From: Paraburkholderia sp. LEh10
Lineage (GTDB): Bacteria; Pseudomonadota; Gammaproteobacteria; Burkholderiales; Burkholderiaceae
DNA: 64,000 nucleotides
Direction of reading: 5' to 3'
Assembly (NCBI RefSeq): GCF_017814945.1
Contig: NZ_JAGIPX010000024.1
Location: 1-64,000 of the forward strand
Part shown: one piece after another, positions 1 through 8,668 of the stretch
Layout of the letters: each line of letters starts with the position of its first letter
Numbering within the stretch: the first letter of the stretch is position 1
Program-made: the position numbers and the translations under genes
The notes under the pieces: model-generated
The model's database searches: none
Seen by the model: only the letters and a program-made list of their open reading frames with translations
What the model was told of the DNA's origin: nothing

Positions 1-374
1 ACCGCGTTTACAAGAATTACGATCCGCGCGCAAAGCTGATGCGCGAAACGTGCCACGAAGTGCTGAACGAACTGGGCTTGCACGACGACCCGCTGTTCAA
101 GCTCGCAATGGCGCTCGAAAAGATCGCGCTGGAAGACGAGTACTTCGTATCGCGCAAGCTCTACCCGAACGTCGACTTCTACTCGGGCATCGTGCAGCGC
201 GCGCTGGGCATCCCGACGTCGATGTTCACGTGTATCTTCGCGATGGCGCGCACCGTCGGCTGGATTGCGCAGTGGAACGAAATGATCGCCGATCCCGAGC
301 AGAAGATCGGCCGTCCGCGCCAGCTGTTCATCGGTGAAACGCCGCGCGAAGCAAAGCCGATCGCGCAGCGCTAA
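1..374 (+). CDS. gltA: Citrate synthase, C-terminal part (cut by window start)
   Basis: The open frame is already running at the window edge (reading from base 3) and ends at a TAA. It gives the last ~124 residues of a hexameric-type bacterial citrate synthase, which condenses oxaloacetate and acetyl-CoA in the TCA cycle. The peptide begins RVYKNYDPRAK, which follows the conserved GHxVYK substrate-binding histidine. It contains the block LYPNVDFYSGI, whose Asp matches the catalytic Asp of the E. coli enzyme, and ends in the usual PIAQR tail. A strong intrinsic terminator follows 49 bases downstream, so this is the end of its transcript. Only the C-terminal domain can be assessed here. Confidence 0.96.
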   Translation, partial: RVYKNYDPRAKLMRETCHEVLNELGLHDDPLFKLAMALEKIALEDEYFVSRKLYPNVDFYSGIVQRALGIPTSMFTCIFAMARTVGWIAQWNEMIADPEQKIGRPRQLFIGETPREAKPIAQR

Positions 375-422
375 GCTGACTTTCGTGCCTGCGCAATGCG
401 GGCGCGTTGCGAGCATCATGTG

Positions 423-460
423 AAACACCCCAGCGGTTCGCCGTTGGGGTGTTTTGTTTT
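423..460 (+). terminator. Rho-independent terminator of gltA
   Basis: A 13-bp stem (AACACCCCAGCGG with CCGTTGGGGTGTT, one G-U pair) closes a TTCG tetraloop and is followed by TTGTTTT. This is a textbook intrinsic terminator for citrate synthase. Confidence 0.93.
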
Positions 461-495
461 GGATGCCGTTTGGACATCCGAAACGCGAGGTCTTG

Positions 496-847
496 CTATT
501 TCGAAGAACGGCGCGCTCGAGGCGACGTCCCACGCTCCAGCGAAGGCGACCGCATTTCAAGCGTGGGCTGCGACGCGTCGGCGGGCGTGTGCCCATGCGT
601 TTGGAAGAACTGTCGATACGCGCTTGGCGTCATGCCTTTTGCACAAAGGAACTGCCGGTTGAAGTTGGCGAGATTCGGAATTCCCGCTTTCGTCGCGATC
701 ATTAGCGCAGGCCGCGACTGTTCAGCGTCAGCGTGAGTTCGTATTCGGGATGGTGATGCCACTCGACCGGAATCTGCGCGAGCTGCGATGATAGACGCGC
801 ACAGAGCAGCCTTCACGAATCGGCACGCGTTCGTATTGGGGTTTCAT
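496..847 (-). pseudogene. Remnant of an AraC-family regulator
   Basis: On the minus strand an ATG at 847 opens MKPQYERVPIREGCSVRVYH, the typical N-terminus of a cupin-type AraC regulator. One frameshift near 785 moves to another frame that continues PVEWHHHPEYELTLTLNS, the metal-binding cupin motif. The reading then jumps straight to AGIPNLANFNRQFLCAKGMTPSAYR, split here as AGIPNLANFNRQF and KGMTPSAYR, which is the second helix-turn-helix of an AraC DNA-binding domain. About 180 residues of the middle are missing compared with a ~290-residue regulator. The gene therefore carries a frameshift plus a large internal deletion and cannot make a working protein. Its former target is unknown. Confidence 0.82.
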
Positions 848-1329
848 CAGCGGGGGCCTTGCGAGCCTTCCTTCAGCTAGATGTCTGGATTTTATCGACA
901 AATGGCGGGATTGCATTGCCGGCGCGGGCCGAAGATGCCTATCTGGTGGTACACGTGATGTACATCGCGTCCGCGCCGCGGTGCGCGAAGAACGAGGCGT
1001 ATCTGAGGCGCCAGTTGGCGAGCTTTATCAGCGGCGAGAGCCCGCCCGTTTTCCGTCCGATCACTTCGAAACGGACTTCGTCGGGCGCGCGACGCAACGC
1101 GATCTGACGCCGCTTGGCTGCGCCCAACTCGGCATCGGCCTGTGACGGAGCCGTGAGCGGCGCACGCTGCGTCCGTGCACCGCTGGTAGTGGCGATACAG
1201 GTATCGGCACTACCAGCCAACTCCATGTTTTTTATCGGTTTTTTCGATGCGTGGTGAGCCTCTTGCGGCAACTGCGTGGCATAATCGACGGGACACGAAC
1301 GGCCCGTTGTCATTACTACCCCGCATACC
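848..1329. other. Gap without a recognisable intact gene, upstream of leuC
   Basis: No convincing gene lies between the AraC remnant and leuC. A minus-strand frame at about 939-1130 has a protein-like tail (RFEVIGRKTGG, then KLANWRLRYASFFAHRGAD) that I do not recognise, so it may be another decayed gene end. A CATAAT hexamer at 1280-1285 is a possible -10 element for leuC, but no good -35 lies 16-18 bases upstream. Many Burkholderia strains carry a regulator gene in this gap; none is intact here. Confidence 0.4.
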
Positions 1330-2739
1330 ATGGCACAGACTCTCTACGACAAATTGTGGAACACGCACGTGGTCCACACGGAAGAAGACGGTACGGCGAT
1401 TCTCTATATCGACCGTCAACTGCTGCATGAAGTGACCAGCCCGCAGGCGTTCGAAGGCCTGAAGATGGCGCAGCGCCCCGTGTGGCGCATCAGCGCGAAT
1501 CTGGCTGTGTCCGACCACAACGTTCCCACCACCGATCGCAGCCACGGCATCGCCGATCCCGTGTCGAAGCTGCAGGTCGATACGCTCGACGCGAACTGCG
1601 ACGCGTTCGGCATCACGCAGTTCAAGATGAACGACATGCGCCAGGGCATCGTCCACATCATCGGGCCGGAGCAGGGCGCGACGCTGCCGGGCATGACCAT
1701 CGTCTGCGGCGACTCGCACACGTCGACGCACGGCGCGTTCGGCGCACTCGCGCACGGCATCGGCACGTCGGAAGTCGAGCACGTTCTGGCCACGCAGACG
1801 CTCTTGCAGAAGAAGAGCAAGAACATGCTGGTCAAGGTCGAAGGGCAGTTGCCGCGCGGCTGCACCGCAAAGGACATCGTGCTCGCGATCATCGGCAAGA
1901 TCGGCACAGCGGGCGGCACGGGCTATGCAATCGAATTCGGCGGCTCGACCATTCGCGCGCTGTCGATGGAAGGACGCATGACCGTCTGCAACATGGCGAT
2001 CGAAGCGGGCGCGCGCGCCGGCATGGTCGCCGTCGACGATACGACGGTCGAATACCTGAAGGGCCGTCCGTTCTCGCCGCAAGCCGCCGAATGGGACCAG
2101 GCCGTCGAGTACTGGAAGCAGTTCAAGTCCGATCCGGACGCGCAATTCGATCGCGTCGTCGAACTGAACGCCGCCGAGATCGTGCCGCAAGTTACGTGGG
2201 GCACGTCGCCGGAGATGGTCACGTCGATCGACGGCAGGGTGCCGGACCCGGAGAAAGAGAAGGACCCCGTCAAGCGCGACGCGATGGAGCGCGCGCTGCA
2301 ATACATGGCGCTCGAACCGAACCTGCCGATCGAATCGATCAAGCCGGACAAGATTTTCATCGGCTCGTGCACGAACGCGCGCATCGAAGATCTGCGCGCG
2401 GCTGCGTGGGTCGTGAAGAAGCTTGGCCGCCGCGTCGCGTCGAACATCCGTCTCGCGATGGTCGTGCCCGGCTCCGGCCTCGTGAAGGCGCAAGCCGAAC
2501 GCGAAGGGCTCGACAAGGTGTTCACGCAAGCCGGCTTCGAATGGCGCGAGCCGGGCTGCTCGATGTGCCTCGCAATGAACGCCGACCGGCTGGAGCCGGG
2601 CGAGCGCTGCGCTTCCACGTCGAACCGCAATTTCGAAGGCCGTCAGGGCGCGGGCGGACGCACGCACCTCGTGAGCCCCGCAATGGCTGCGGCTGCCGCC
2701 ATCGAAGGGCATTTCGTCGACATTCGCAAGCTGGGGTGA
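1330..2739 (+). CDS. leuC: 3-isopropylmalate dehydratase, large subunit
   Basis: LeuC is the [4Fe-4S] catalytic subunit that, with LeuD, isomerises 2-isopropylmalate to 3-isopropylmalate in leucine synthesis (aconitase superfamily). The 469-residue length is normal. The start MAQTLYDKLW is the usual family N-terminus. The substrate motif VCGDSHTSTHGAFG is near residue 130. The cluster cysteines are in FIGSCTNARIED (about residue 345) and EPGCSMCLAMN (about residues 406-409). NRNFEGRQG lies near the C-terminus. No strong Shine-Dalgarno precedes the ATG. The small lipoprotein gene starts 7 bases after the stop, and leuD and leuB follow on the same strand. Confidence 0.98.
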   Translation: MAQTLYDKLWNTHVVHTEEDGTAILYIDRQLLHEVTSPQAFEGLKMAQRPVWRISANLAVSDHNVPTTDRSHGIADPVSKLQVDTLDANCDAFGITQFKMNDMRQGIVHIIGPEQGATLPGMTIVCGDSHTSTHGAFGALAHGIGTSEVEHVLATQTLLQKKSKNMLVKVEGQLPRGCTAKDIVLAIIGKIGTAGGTGYAIEFGGSTIRALSMEGRMTVCNMAIEAGARAGMVAVDDTTVEYLKGRPFSPQAAEWDQAVEYWKQFKSDPDAQFDRVVELNAAEIVPQVTWGTSPEMVTSIDGRVPDPEKEKDPVKRDAMERALQYMALEPNLPIESIKPDKIFIGSCTNARIEDLRAAAWVVKKLGRRVASNIRLAMVVPGSGLVKAQAEREGLDKVFTQAGFEWREPGCSMCLAMNADRLEPGERCASTSNRNFEGRQGAGGRTHLVSPAMAAAAAIEGHFVDIRKLG

Positions 2740-2746
2740 ACGCCAC

Positions 2747-2896
2747 ATGAACATCGATCGCATCGCGCTTGTGCGCCGATTCGCACTCGCGGCGCTAGCC
2801 GGGCTCCTGCTCGGCCTCGCCGGTTGCAACACGGTGCATGGCTTTGGCGAAGACCTGCAACATCTCGGCGGGGCGATCAGCGAGAAGGCAAAGTAA
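2747..2896 (+). CDS. Entericidin A/B-like small lipoprotein
   Basis: This 49-codon gene lies between leuC and leuD, 7 bases after leuC. The product begins MNIDRIALVRRF, continues with a hydrophobic stretch and a lipobox (LLLGLAGC) whose cysteine would be lipidated, and then has the entericidin-type tail NTVHGFGEDLQHLG. Entericidins are very small cell-envelope lipoproteins, described in E. coli as an antidote/toxin pair linked to starvation lysis. Only one such gene is present here. The same arrangement inside the leu operon is, as I recall, common in Burkholderia. Any functional link to leucine starvation is inference. Confidence 0.86.
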   Translation: MNIDRIALVRRFALAALAGLLLGLAGCNTVHGFGEDLQHLGGAISEKAK

Positions 2897-2990
2897 GCGT
2901 TTTTGATTCGCCGGAAGGCATGGGCGGCGCGCATGCGCGTCGTCCGAAGCGCAACGCGCGCGCTTCCGGCTTCGAACAGGCTAAAGCGTC

Positions 2991-3644
2991 ATGGAAAAAT
3001 TCATCGTACACACCGGCGTCGTGGCGCCGCTCGATCGCGAGAACGTCGACACGGACGCGATCATTCCGAAGCAGTTCCTCAAGTCGATCAAGCGCACGGG
3101 CTTTGGTCCGAATGCGTTCGACGAATGGCGTTATCTCGATCACGGCGAGCCTGGTCAGGACAACTCGAAGCGTCCGCTGAACCCCGATTTCGTGCTGAAC
3201 CAGCCGCGCTATCAGGGCGCGTCGATCCTGCTGACGCGCCAGAACTTCGGCTGCGGCAGCTCGCGCGAGCACGCGCCGTGGGCGCTGCAACAGTACGGTT
3301 TTCGCGCGATCATCGCGCCGAGCTTCGCGGATATCTTCTATAACAACTGCTTCAAGAACGGCCTGTTGCCCATCGTGCTGACGGAACAGCAGGTCGACCA
3401 TCTGTTCAACGAAACGTTCGCGTTCAACGGCTTCCAGCTGAGCGTCGATCTGGAAAAGCAGGTCGTGCGCACGACGGATGGCAGCGCTGAGTATCCGTTC
3501 GAAGTTGCCGCGTTCCGCAAATACTGCCTGCTGAACGGCTTCGACGATATCGGCCTCACGCTGCGTCACGCGGACAAGATCCGTCAGTTCGAAGCGGAAC
3601 GTATTGCGAAGCAGCCGTGGCTGAACAATCGCCTCGAGCGCTGA
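2991..3644 (+). CDS. leuD: 3-isopropylmalate dehydratase, small subunit
   Basis: LeuD is the swivelling small subunit that completes the LeuC active site. The 217-residue product starts MEKFIVHTGVVAPLDRENVDTD, given here in part as MEKFIVHTGVVAPLDRENVD, and contains the conserved DAIIPKQFLK and FGCGSSREHAPWAL blocks. The last is the family signature that positions the substrate. C-terminal length is normal. It lies 94 bases after the entericidin-like gene and 70 bases before leuB, with no terminator on either side, so leuC to leuB is probably one transcript. Confidence 0.98.
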   Translation: MEKFIVHTGVVAPLDRENVDTDAIIPKQFLKSIKRTGFGPNAFDEWRYLDHGEPGQDNSKRPLNPDFVLNQPRYQGASILLTRQNFGCGSSREHAPWALQQYGFRAIIAPSFADIFYNNCFKNGLLPIVLTEQQVDHLFNETFAFNGFQLSVDLEKQVVRTTDGSAEYPFEVAAFRKYCLLNGFDDIGLTLRHADKIRQFEAERIAKQPWLNNRLER

Positions 3645-3714
3645 AGCCGTCGTTGTCACTGACACAAACGCGCAAGCGCCTGATCGAAGCCAGATAGAAA
3701 CCAAAGGAATACGC

Positions 3715-4782
3715 ATGAAGATCGCAGTGTTGCCGGGCGACGGCATCGGCAAGGAAATCGTCAAGGAAGCAGTCAAGGTTCTGAATGTGCTCGGCGAAAA
3801 GTTCGAGCTGGAAGAAGCGCCCGTCGGCGGCGCGGGCTACGAGGCAGCGGGACATCCGCTGCCCGAAGCCACGCTGAAGCTCGCGAAGGACGCGGACGCG
3901 ATCCTGTTCGGCGCAGTCGGCGACTGGAAATACGATTCGCTCGAGCGCGCGCTGCGCCCGGAGCAGGCAATTCTCGGCCTGCGCAAGCATCTTCAGCTGT
4001 TCGCGAACTTCCGTCCGGCGATCTGCTATCCCCAACTGACGGGCGCTTCGTCGCTGAAGCCGGAGATCGTGTCGGGCCTCGATATCCTGATCGTGCGCGA
4101 ACTGAACGGCGACATCTATTTCGGCCAGCCGCGCGGCGTGCGTCAGGCGCCGGACGGCCTGTTCGAAGGCGCGAAGGAAGGCTTCGACACGATGCGCTAT
4201 TCGGAGCCCGAGGTCCGCCGCATCGCGCACGTCGCGTTCCAGGCGGCACAGAAGCGCGGCAAGAAGCTGACTTCCGTCGACAAGGCGAACGTGCTCGAAA
4301 CGTCGCAGTTCTGGAAGGACATCATGATCGACGTCTCGAAGGAATATGCGGACGTCGAGTTGTCGCACATGTACGTCGACAACGCGGCGATGCAGCTCGT
4401 GAAGGCGCCGAAGTCGTTCGACGTGATCGTCACGGGCAACATGTTCGGCGATATCCTGTCCGACGAGGCCGCAATGCTGACGGGCTCGATCGGCATGCTG
4501 CCGTCGGCTTCCCTCGACAAGAACAACAAAGGGCTGTACGAGCCGTCGCACGGTTCCGCGCCGGACATCGCGGGCAAGGGCATTGCGAATCCGCTCGCGA
4601 CCATTCTGTCGGCCGCGATGATGTTGCGTTACTCGCTGAACAAGGCCGACCAGGCCGACCGCATCGAGAGCGCCGTGAAGAAAGTGCTGGAGCAAGGCTA
4701 TCGCACGGGCGACATTCTCACGCCGGGCTGCAAGCAGGTCGGCACGGAAGCGATGGGCGATGCCGTCGTCGCTGCACTGTAA
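3715..4782 (+). CDS. leuB: 3-isopropylmalate dehydrogenase
   Basis: LeuB oxidises and decarboxylates 3-isopropylmalate using NAD, giving 2-oxoisocaproate, the direct precursor of leucine. The 355-residue protein begins MKIAVLPGDGIGKEIV, the isocitrate/isopropylmalate dehydrogenase signature. The substrate and metal-binding stretch NMFGDILSDEAAM is near residue 242 and the NAD-binding block EPSHGSAPDIAGKG is near residue 280. AAAGGA six to seven bases before the ATG is a good ribosome-binding site. It is the last leucine gene in this cluster; asd follows after 300 bases. Confidence 0.98.
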   Translation: MKIAVLPGDGIGKEIVKEAVKVLNVLGEKFELEEAPVGGAGYEAAGHPLPEATLKLAKDADAILFGAVGDWKYDSLERALRPEQAILGLRKHLQLFANFRPAICYPQLTGASSLKPEIVSGLDILIVRELNGDIYFGQPRGVRQAPDGLFEGAKEGFDTMRYSEPEVRRIAHVAFQAAQKRGKKLTSVDKANVLETSQFWKDIMIDVSKEYADVELSHMYVDNAAMQLVKAPKSFDVIVTGNMFGDILSDEAAMLTGSIGMLPSASLDKNNKGLYEPSHGSAPDIAGKGIANPLATILSAAMMLRYSLNKADQADRIESAVKKVLEQGYRTGDILTPGCKQVGTEAMGDAVVAAL

Positions 4783-5082
4783 TTGTTGAGCCGATGCGCG
4801 TGAATCTGCCATTCTGGCGCGGATTCACGCAAATCGCGGCGCCCGCGCCGCACAAAACGGGTTTTCGTGTAGACTCTGGCAATGGCGACGATTCCTCAAA
4901 TCACCTCGATTTCGACACTGCGCGGCAAAACGGCCCGCGTGGTTGCGCTCGCCATTTCCATCAAAACGATTACCCCGAAAACGATCACGAAGCGCTGATC
5001 GTCCGTCGTGCCCGCCCATCTTCCCCGCGCGGTCACTGCGGGCAAAGATGCGGGGAAGTGTCCACTCGAAGGGTATGAAGTC
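4783..5082 (+). other. leuB-asd intergenic region with a hairpin
   Basis: A perfect 9-bp inverted repeat, GCGTGAATC (4798-4806) and GATTCACGC (4822-4830), follows leuB. It lacks a U tract, so it is either a weak or factor-dependent terminator or an mRNA end-protecting stem. A 38-codon frame from 4882 (MATIPQITSIST...) has no clear ribosome-binding site and is not recognised; I do not call it a gene. A promoter for asd probably lies here, but I cannot place it with confidence. Confidence 0.5.
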
Positions 5083-6204
5083 ATGAACGTAGGTCTCGTA
5101 GGTTGGCGCGGCATGGTCGGCAGCGTCCTCATGCAACGCATGCAGGAAGAGCGCGATTTCGATCTGATCGAACCGGTGTTTTTCAGCACCAGCAACGCGG
5201 GCGGCAATGCGCCGTCGTTCGCCAAAAACGAGACCAAGCTCAAAGACGCGACAAGCATCGACGACCTGAAGAAGTGCGACGCGATCATCTCCTGCCAGGG
5301 CGGTGACTACACGAACGAAGTGTTCCCGAAGCTGCGCGCGGCGGGCTGGAATGGCTACTGGATCGACGCGGCGTCGGCGCTGCGCATGAAGGATGACGCC
5401 GTCATCATTCTCGATCCCGTCAACCTCGACGTGATCAAGAGCGCGCTGGTCAAGGGCCAGAAGAATTTCATCGGCGGCAACTGCACGGTCAGCCTGATGC
5501 TGATGGCGCTGGGCGGCCTGTTCCGCGAAAACCTCGTCGACTGGATGACGGCCATGACGTATCAGGCCGCATCGGGTGCGGGCGCGCAGAACATGCGCGA
5601 ACTGCTCAGCCAGATGGGCACGCTGCATGGCGCGGTGAAGGATGAACTGGCGAACCCGTCGTCGGCGATTCTCGATATCGACCGGCGCGTGCTGTCGGCG
5701 ATGAATAGCGACAGCATGCCGACCGATCACTTTGGCGTGCCGCTCGCCGGCTCGCTGATTCCGTGGATCGACAAGGATCTCGGCAACGGCATGTCGAAGG
5801 AAGAATGGAAGGGCGGCGCGGAAACCAACAAGATCCTCGGCAAGCCCGCGATGGGCGAGCCGGGCTCGATCCCTGTCGACGGCCTGTGCGTGCGTATCGG
5901 CGCAATGCGCTGCCATTCGCAGGCGCTCACCATCAAGCTGAAGAAGGATGTGCCGCTCGACGAAGTGAACAGCATCCTCGCGTCGGCGAACGACTGGGTG
6001 AAGGTCGTGCCGAACGAGCGCGAAGCGTCGATGCGCGATCTGTCGCCCGCCGTGGTGACGGGCACGCTGACGGTCCCCGTCGGCCGTCTGCGCAAGCTGG
6101 CGATGGGCGGCGAATATCTGTCCGCTTTCACCGTCGGAGACCAGCTGCTGTGGGGTGCCGCGGAGCCGCTGCGTCGTATGCTTCGCATTCTGCTCGACAA
6201 GTAA
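5083..6204 (+). CDS. asd: Aspartate-semialdehyde dehydrogenase
   Basis: Asd reduces aspartyl-phosphate with NADPH to aspartate semialdehyde, the branch point to lysine/diaminopimelate, threonine and methionine. The start at 5083 gives MNVGLVGWRGMVGSVL, the standard N-terminal Rossmann motif; the frame is open upstream but that stretch does not look like family sequence. The product is 373 residues. The catalytic cysteine is in GGNCTVSLML (about residue 134) and the catalytic histidine is probably the one in RIGAMRCHSQALTIKL (about residue 275). A clear intrinsic terminator follows, isolating asd from fimV. Confidence 0.97.
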   Translation: MNVGLVGWRGMVGSVLMQRMQEERDFDLIEPVFFSTSNAGGNAPSFAKNETKLKDATSIDDLKKCDAIISCQGGDYTNEVFPKLRAAGWNGYWIDAASALRMKDDAVIILDPVNLDVIKSALVKGQKNFIGGNCTVSLMLMALGGLFRENLVDWMTAMTYQAASGAGAQNMRELLSQMGTLHGAVKDELANPSSAILDIDRRVLSAMNSDSMPTDHFGVPLAGSLIPWIDKDLGNGMSKEEWKGGAETNKILGKPAMGEPGSIPVDGLCVRIGAMRCHSQALTIKLKKDVPLDEVNSILASANDWVKVVPNEREASMRDLSPAVVTGTLTVPVGRLRKLAMGGEYLSAFTVGDQLLWGAAEPLRRMLRILLDK

Positions 6205-6251
6205 AGTAAACTACGCGCGGTCAGGTATACGACGCGTAGAAAACTCCAAAG

Positions 6252-6280
6252 AGCGTCGCGATTCTCGCGGCGCTTTTTTT
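6252..6280 (+). terminator. Rho-independent terminator of asd
   Basis: The stem AGCGTCGCG / CGCGGCGCT (9 bp with one G-U) encloses a short ATTCT loop and is followed directly by a run of T residues. Confidence 0.92.
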
Positions 6281-6349
6281 ATTGGGCATTTCAGAATCTT
6301 GTCGCCAACACTAATCAACATGCGCCGCGGCAACGCGCAAAAGGTCTCG

Positions 6350-8668
6350 ATGACGGCCCAATTCCAACCGCTTCCAGCCGCCACGCGCAGCGGCTCGCAT
6401 CAGATCGCGATGGTCATGGCGATGGTTTTCGCCGGTGCATTGTCGATTCCCGGCGCGGCCTACGGGCAGACGGCGGCAGCGAGCGCCGCCAGTGCGGCGA
6501 GCGCACCGGCCGGGACGGTTGCTGGCGCCACGCAATTTACCGTTCAGCCGGGGCAATCGCTGAACGATGCGGCGATTGCGATGACGCAGTCGCACGATCG
6601 CGCCGTGCTGGCGCGCGCGGCGAAAGCAATCTTCGACGCGAATCCGAATGCATTCATGGGGCACGACCCGAGCCGGTTGCGGCTGGGCGCCGTGCTGAAT
6701 CTGCCGCCCGTCGATGCGACGGGGGCGCCTGCGAGCGCCGCTTCGGCGGCGGGGGCAGCGTCGGCGCCGGGAGCGACGGCGCAGTCCGCGAATAGCGCTT
6801 CGGCGGCGACTTCGGCGGCGGCGTCCGCTGTCGGCGAGCAGATCGCACCTTCAACGACGCCGAATGCCGGCGTGAGCGCGGCGGCTGGCGCGGGCGCATC
6901 GTCGCCGGCGGCGGAGGTGCAGGGCGCGAGCACGCCGTCGACGGCGCAAGTGCCTCTCGCACCCGCCACAGGCGGACAGGCGACGAGCGGCGCGGTTGCG
7001 CCGTCCGCATCCGCTGCGAGCGGCACGCATACGTGGACAGGCTCGATCCAGGGCAGCGAATCCGCCGCCACCGCGCCAGCCGCATCGGCGGCGAACGGCG
7101 CGCAGCCGGCTTCGCAGGCGCGTCCGCAAGTGTCTAGCTTGCAGCAATTGCTGGCGCTGAAAAATCGCGTGCTGATGGAATTGCAGAAGCACGGCATCGG
7201 CAAGCAGCAGGCGGCGAGCGGCAATGCCGTAACTGCGCCAACTGCGGCGCCCGGCGCCGGCGCATCGGCGAGCGCGACACAGGCGGCGCCGTCAGCGGCT
7301 CAACCCGCCACCGCGCCAACTGGCATTCCGCAAGAGTATCTGGGCGCGGCGGCCATCGTCGGCGCGGGTCTCGTTGCGCTGCTGTCCGGTCTGACGATGC
7401 ACCGACGCCGAAAGGCCGCGCGCGCCGCCGAGGCCGCGAGCGAAGAAGTCGCGACGGCGAACGAAGCGCCGGCCTTCGTGCCTCCCCCCGTTGAGCCGGA
7501 GGAACCGACTTCGGCGGTGAAAGAGCCGCCGCAAGATACGCATCGCACCGCGCCTGCAGAGGCGCCGGCCACGGCCGTTGCGCCCGCACCGGAGAGCGGC
7601 CCGAAACACGAGCCCGAAACGTTCGACGCCGCTGCCGCCGAAGCCGCGCTTGCGGCCGCGGCAACGCTCGGCGCGGATGCACTGCCGCGCGAATCGCTCG
7701 ATCCCGCGCGTGACGAAGCGCGTGCCGCCGAGGCCATCGAGCAGGAGCAGGCAGCGCGCGAACAGGCACTGACGAAGGTCGAACCCGCCGCCGATTCGGC
7801 CTCGGCCGGGCACTCGCTCGACGAAGTGCCGATTCTCGCGGAAGAGTTGCGCGAGCCGTATCTCGACGAGCCGATGGAGGCGCCGCGCGATGCGCCGGGC
7901 GCGAAGACGCGCAAGCCCATCACGCTCGAACTCGGACCCGCGCCCGACACGACGCGGCAAGAGCCCGCGTTCGAGCAGCCGCTTGCGGCTTCGGTGCCGC
8001 CGATCCAGTTGAGCCAGGAGCAACCGGCGGCGCAGCACGAGCAACGGATCGAGCCGCTGCCCGCCGACCAGGCTCGCGGCGCGCAAAGCCAGCTGCACGA
8101 AGCGCCAGACGCTTTGCCTCTCGGCGCTCCGCCGCCGCTGGAACCCGTCGTGCCGGACGAATTCCCGCGCGACGCAATGCGGGCGCTCGACAGCATCGAC
8201 GAGTTCGCGCTGCCGCCGCGCACGGAATCAACCGCCGCAGCCGCGCCCGTCGGAGCTGCCGCGACGCCGCCCGTCTCGCTGGCGACGCAGCCCGTCGTCG
8301 CGCCCGAAGTCACGGCGCAACAAGCGGTGCCGCCGAGTGTTGCCCAGCCGCGCGCCGCTGCCGACGAAATCATCGCCGGCACGGCGGGTGCGGCTGCCGT
8401 CGCGGGCCTCGGCGCGTCGCGCTTTGGTGCGCTGAAGCTCGATTTCGACCTCGAATTGCCGCCGTCGCCGTCGCAGGTCGTGCCCGCGTTCACGCCGGAG
8501 GAGCTTGCGCGGATCGCCCGCAACAAGCTCGATCTGGCCGTGGAATATATCGATCTCGGGGACGTCGTCGGCGCGCGCACGCTGATCAACGAAGTCATCG
8601 AATCGAACGATGCGGCCACGCGCGCCGACGCCCGCGCGCTGCTGTCGACGCTCGCGCCGCTTTCGTGA
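6350..8668 (+). CDS. fimV: FimV/HubP-family LysM and TPR-tail membrane protein
   Basis: FimV-type proteins are inner-membrane, peptidoglycan-binding pole organisers needed for type IV pili and twitching in Pseudomonas. The start at 6350 has AAAGG six bases upstream; an upstream in-frame ATG at 6320 lacks this. The ~772-residue product has a long signal peptide, a LysM-like segment (FTVQPGQSLNDAAIAM), a long Ala/Ser/Pro-rich stretch and one membrane helix near residues 328-350 (AAAIVGAGLVALLSGLTM) followed by HRRRK. An acidic, low-complexity cytoplasmic region comes next. The C-terminal FimV domain (KLDLAVEYIDLGDVVGARTL) ends the protein. Its TGA overlaps the truA ATG by one base. The low-complexity middle is normal for the family. 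Confidence 0.9.
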   Translation: MTAQFQPLPAATRSGSHQIAMVMAMVFAGALSIPGAAYGQTAAASAASAASAPAGTVAGATQFTVQPGQSLNDAAIAMTQSHDRAVLARAAKAIFDANPNAFMGHDPSRLRLGAVLNLPPVDATGAPASAASAAGAASAPGATAQSANSASAATSAAASAVGEQIAPSTTPNAGVSAAAGAGASSPAAEVQGASTPSTAQVPLAPATGGQATSGAVAPSASAASGTHTWTGSIQGSESAATAPAASAANGAQPASQARPQVSSLQQLLALKNRVLMELQKHGIGKQQAASGNAVTAPTAAPGAGASASATQAAPSAAQPATAPTGIPQEYLGAAAIVGAGLVALLSGLTMHRRRKAARAAEAASEEVATANEAPAFVPPPVEPEEPTSAVKEPPQDTHRTAPAEAPATAVAPAPESGPKHEPETFDAAAAEAALAAAATLGADALPRESLDPARDEARAAEAIEQEQAAREQALTKVEPAADSASAGHSLDEVPILAEELREPYLDEPMEAPRDAPGAKTRKPITLELGPAPDTTRQEPAFEQPLAASVPPIQLSQEQPAAQHEQRIEPLPADQARGAQSQLHEAPDALPLGAPPPLEPVVPDEFPRDAMRALDSIDEFALPPRTESTAAAAPVGAAATPPVSLATQPVVAPEVTAQQAVPPSVAQPRAAADEIIAGTAGAAAVAGLGASRFGALKLDFDLELPPSPSQVVPAFTPEELARIARNKLDLAVEYIDLGDVVGARTLINEVIESNDAATRADARALLSTLAPLS

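Noticed and set aside
939..1331. 130-codon minus-strand frame between the AraC remnant and leuC
   Set aside because: Its last ~50 residues look protein-like, but the start half does not and no family is recognised; mentioned only in the gap entry.
1210..2934. 574-codon open frame antisense to leuC, and other very long antisense frames across leuB, asd, purF, malQ, glgE and treS
   Set aside because: These are high-GC mirror frames of real genes, Arg/Ala/His-rich with no recognisable domains.
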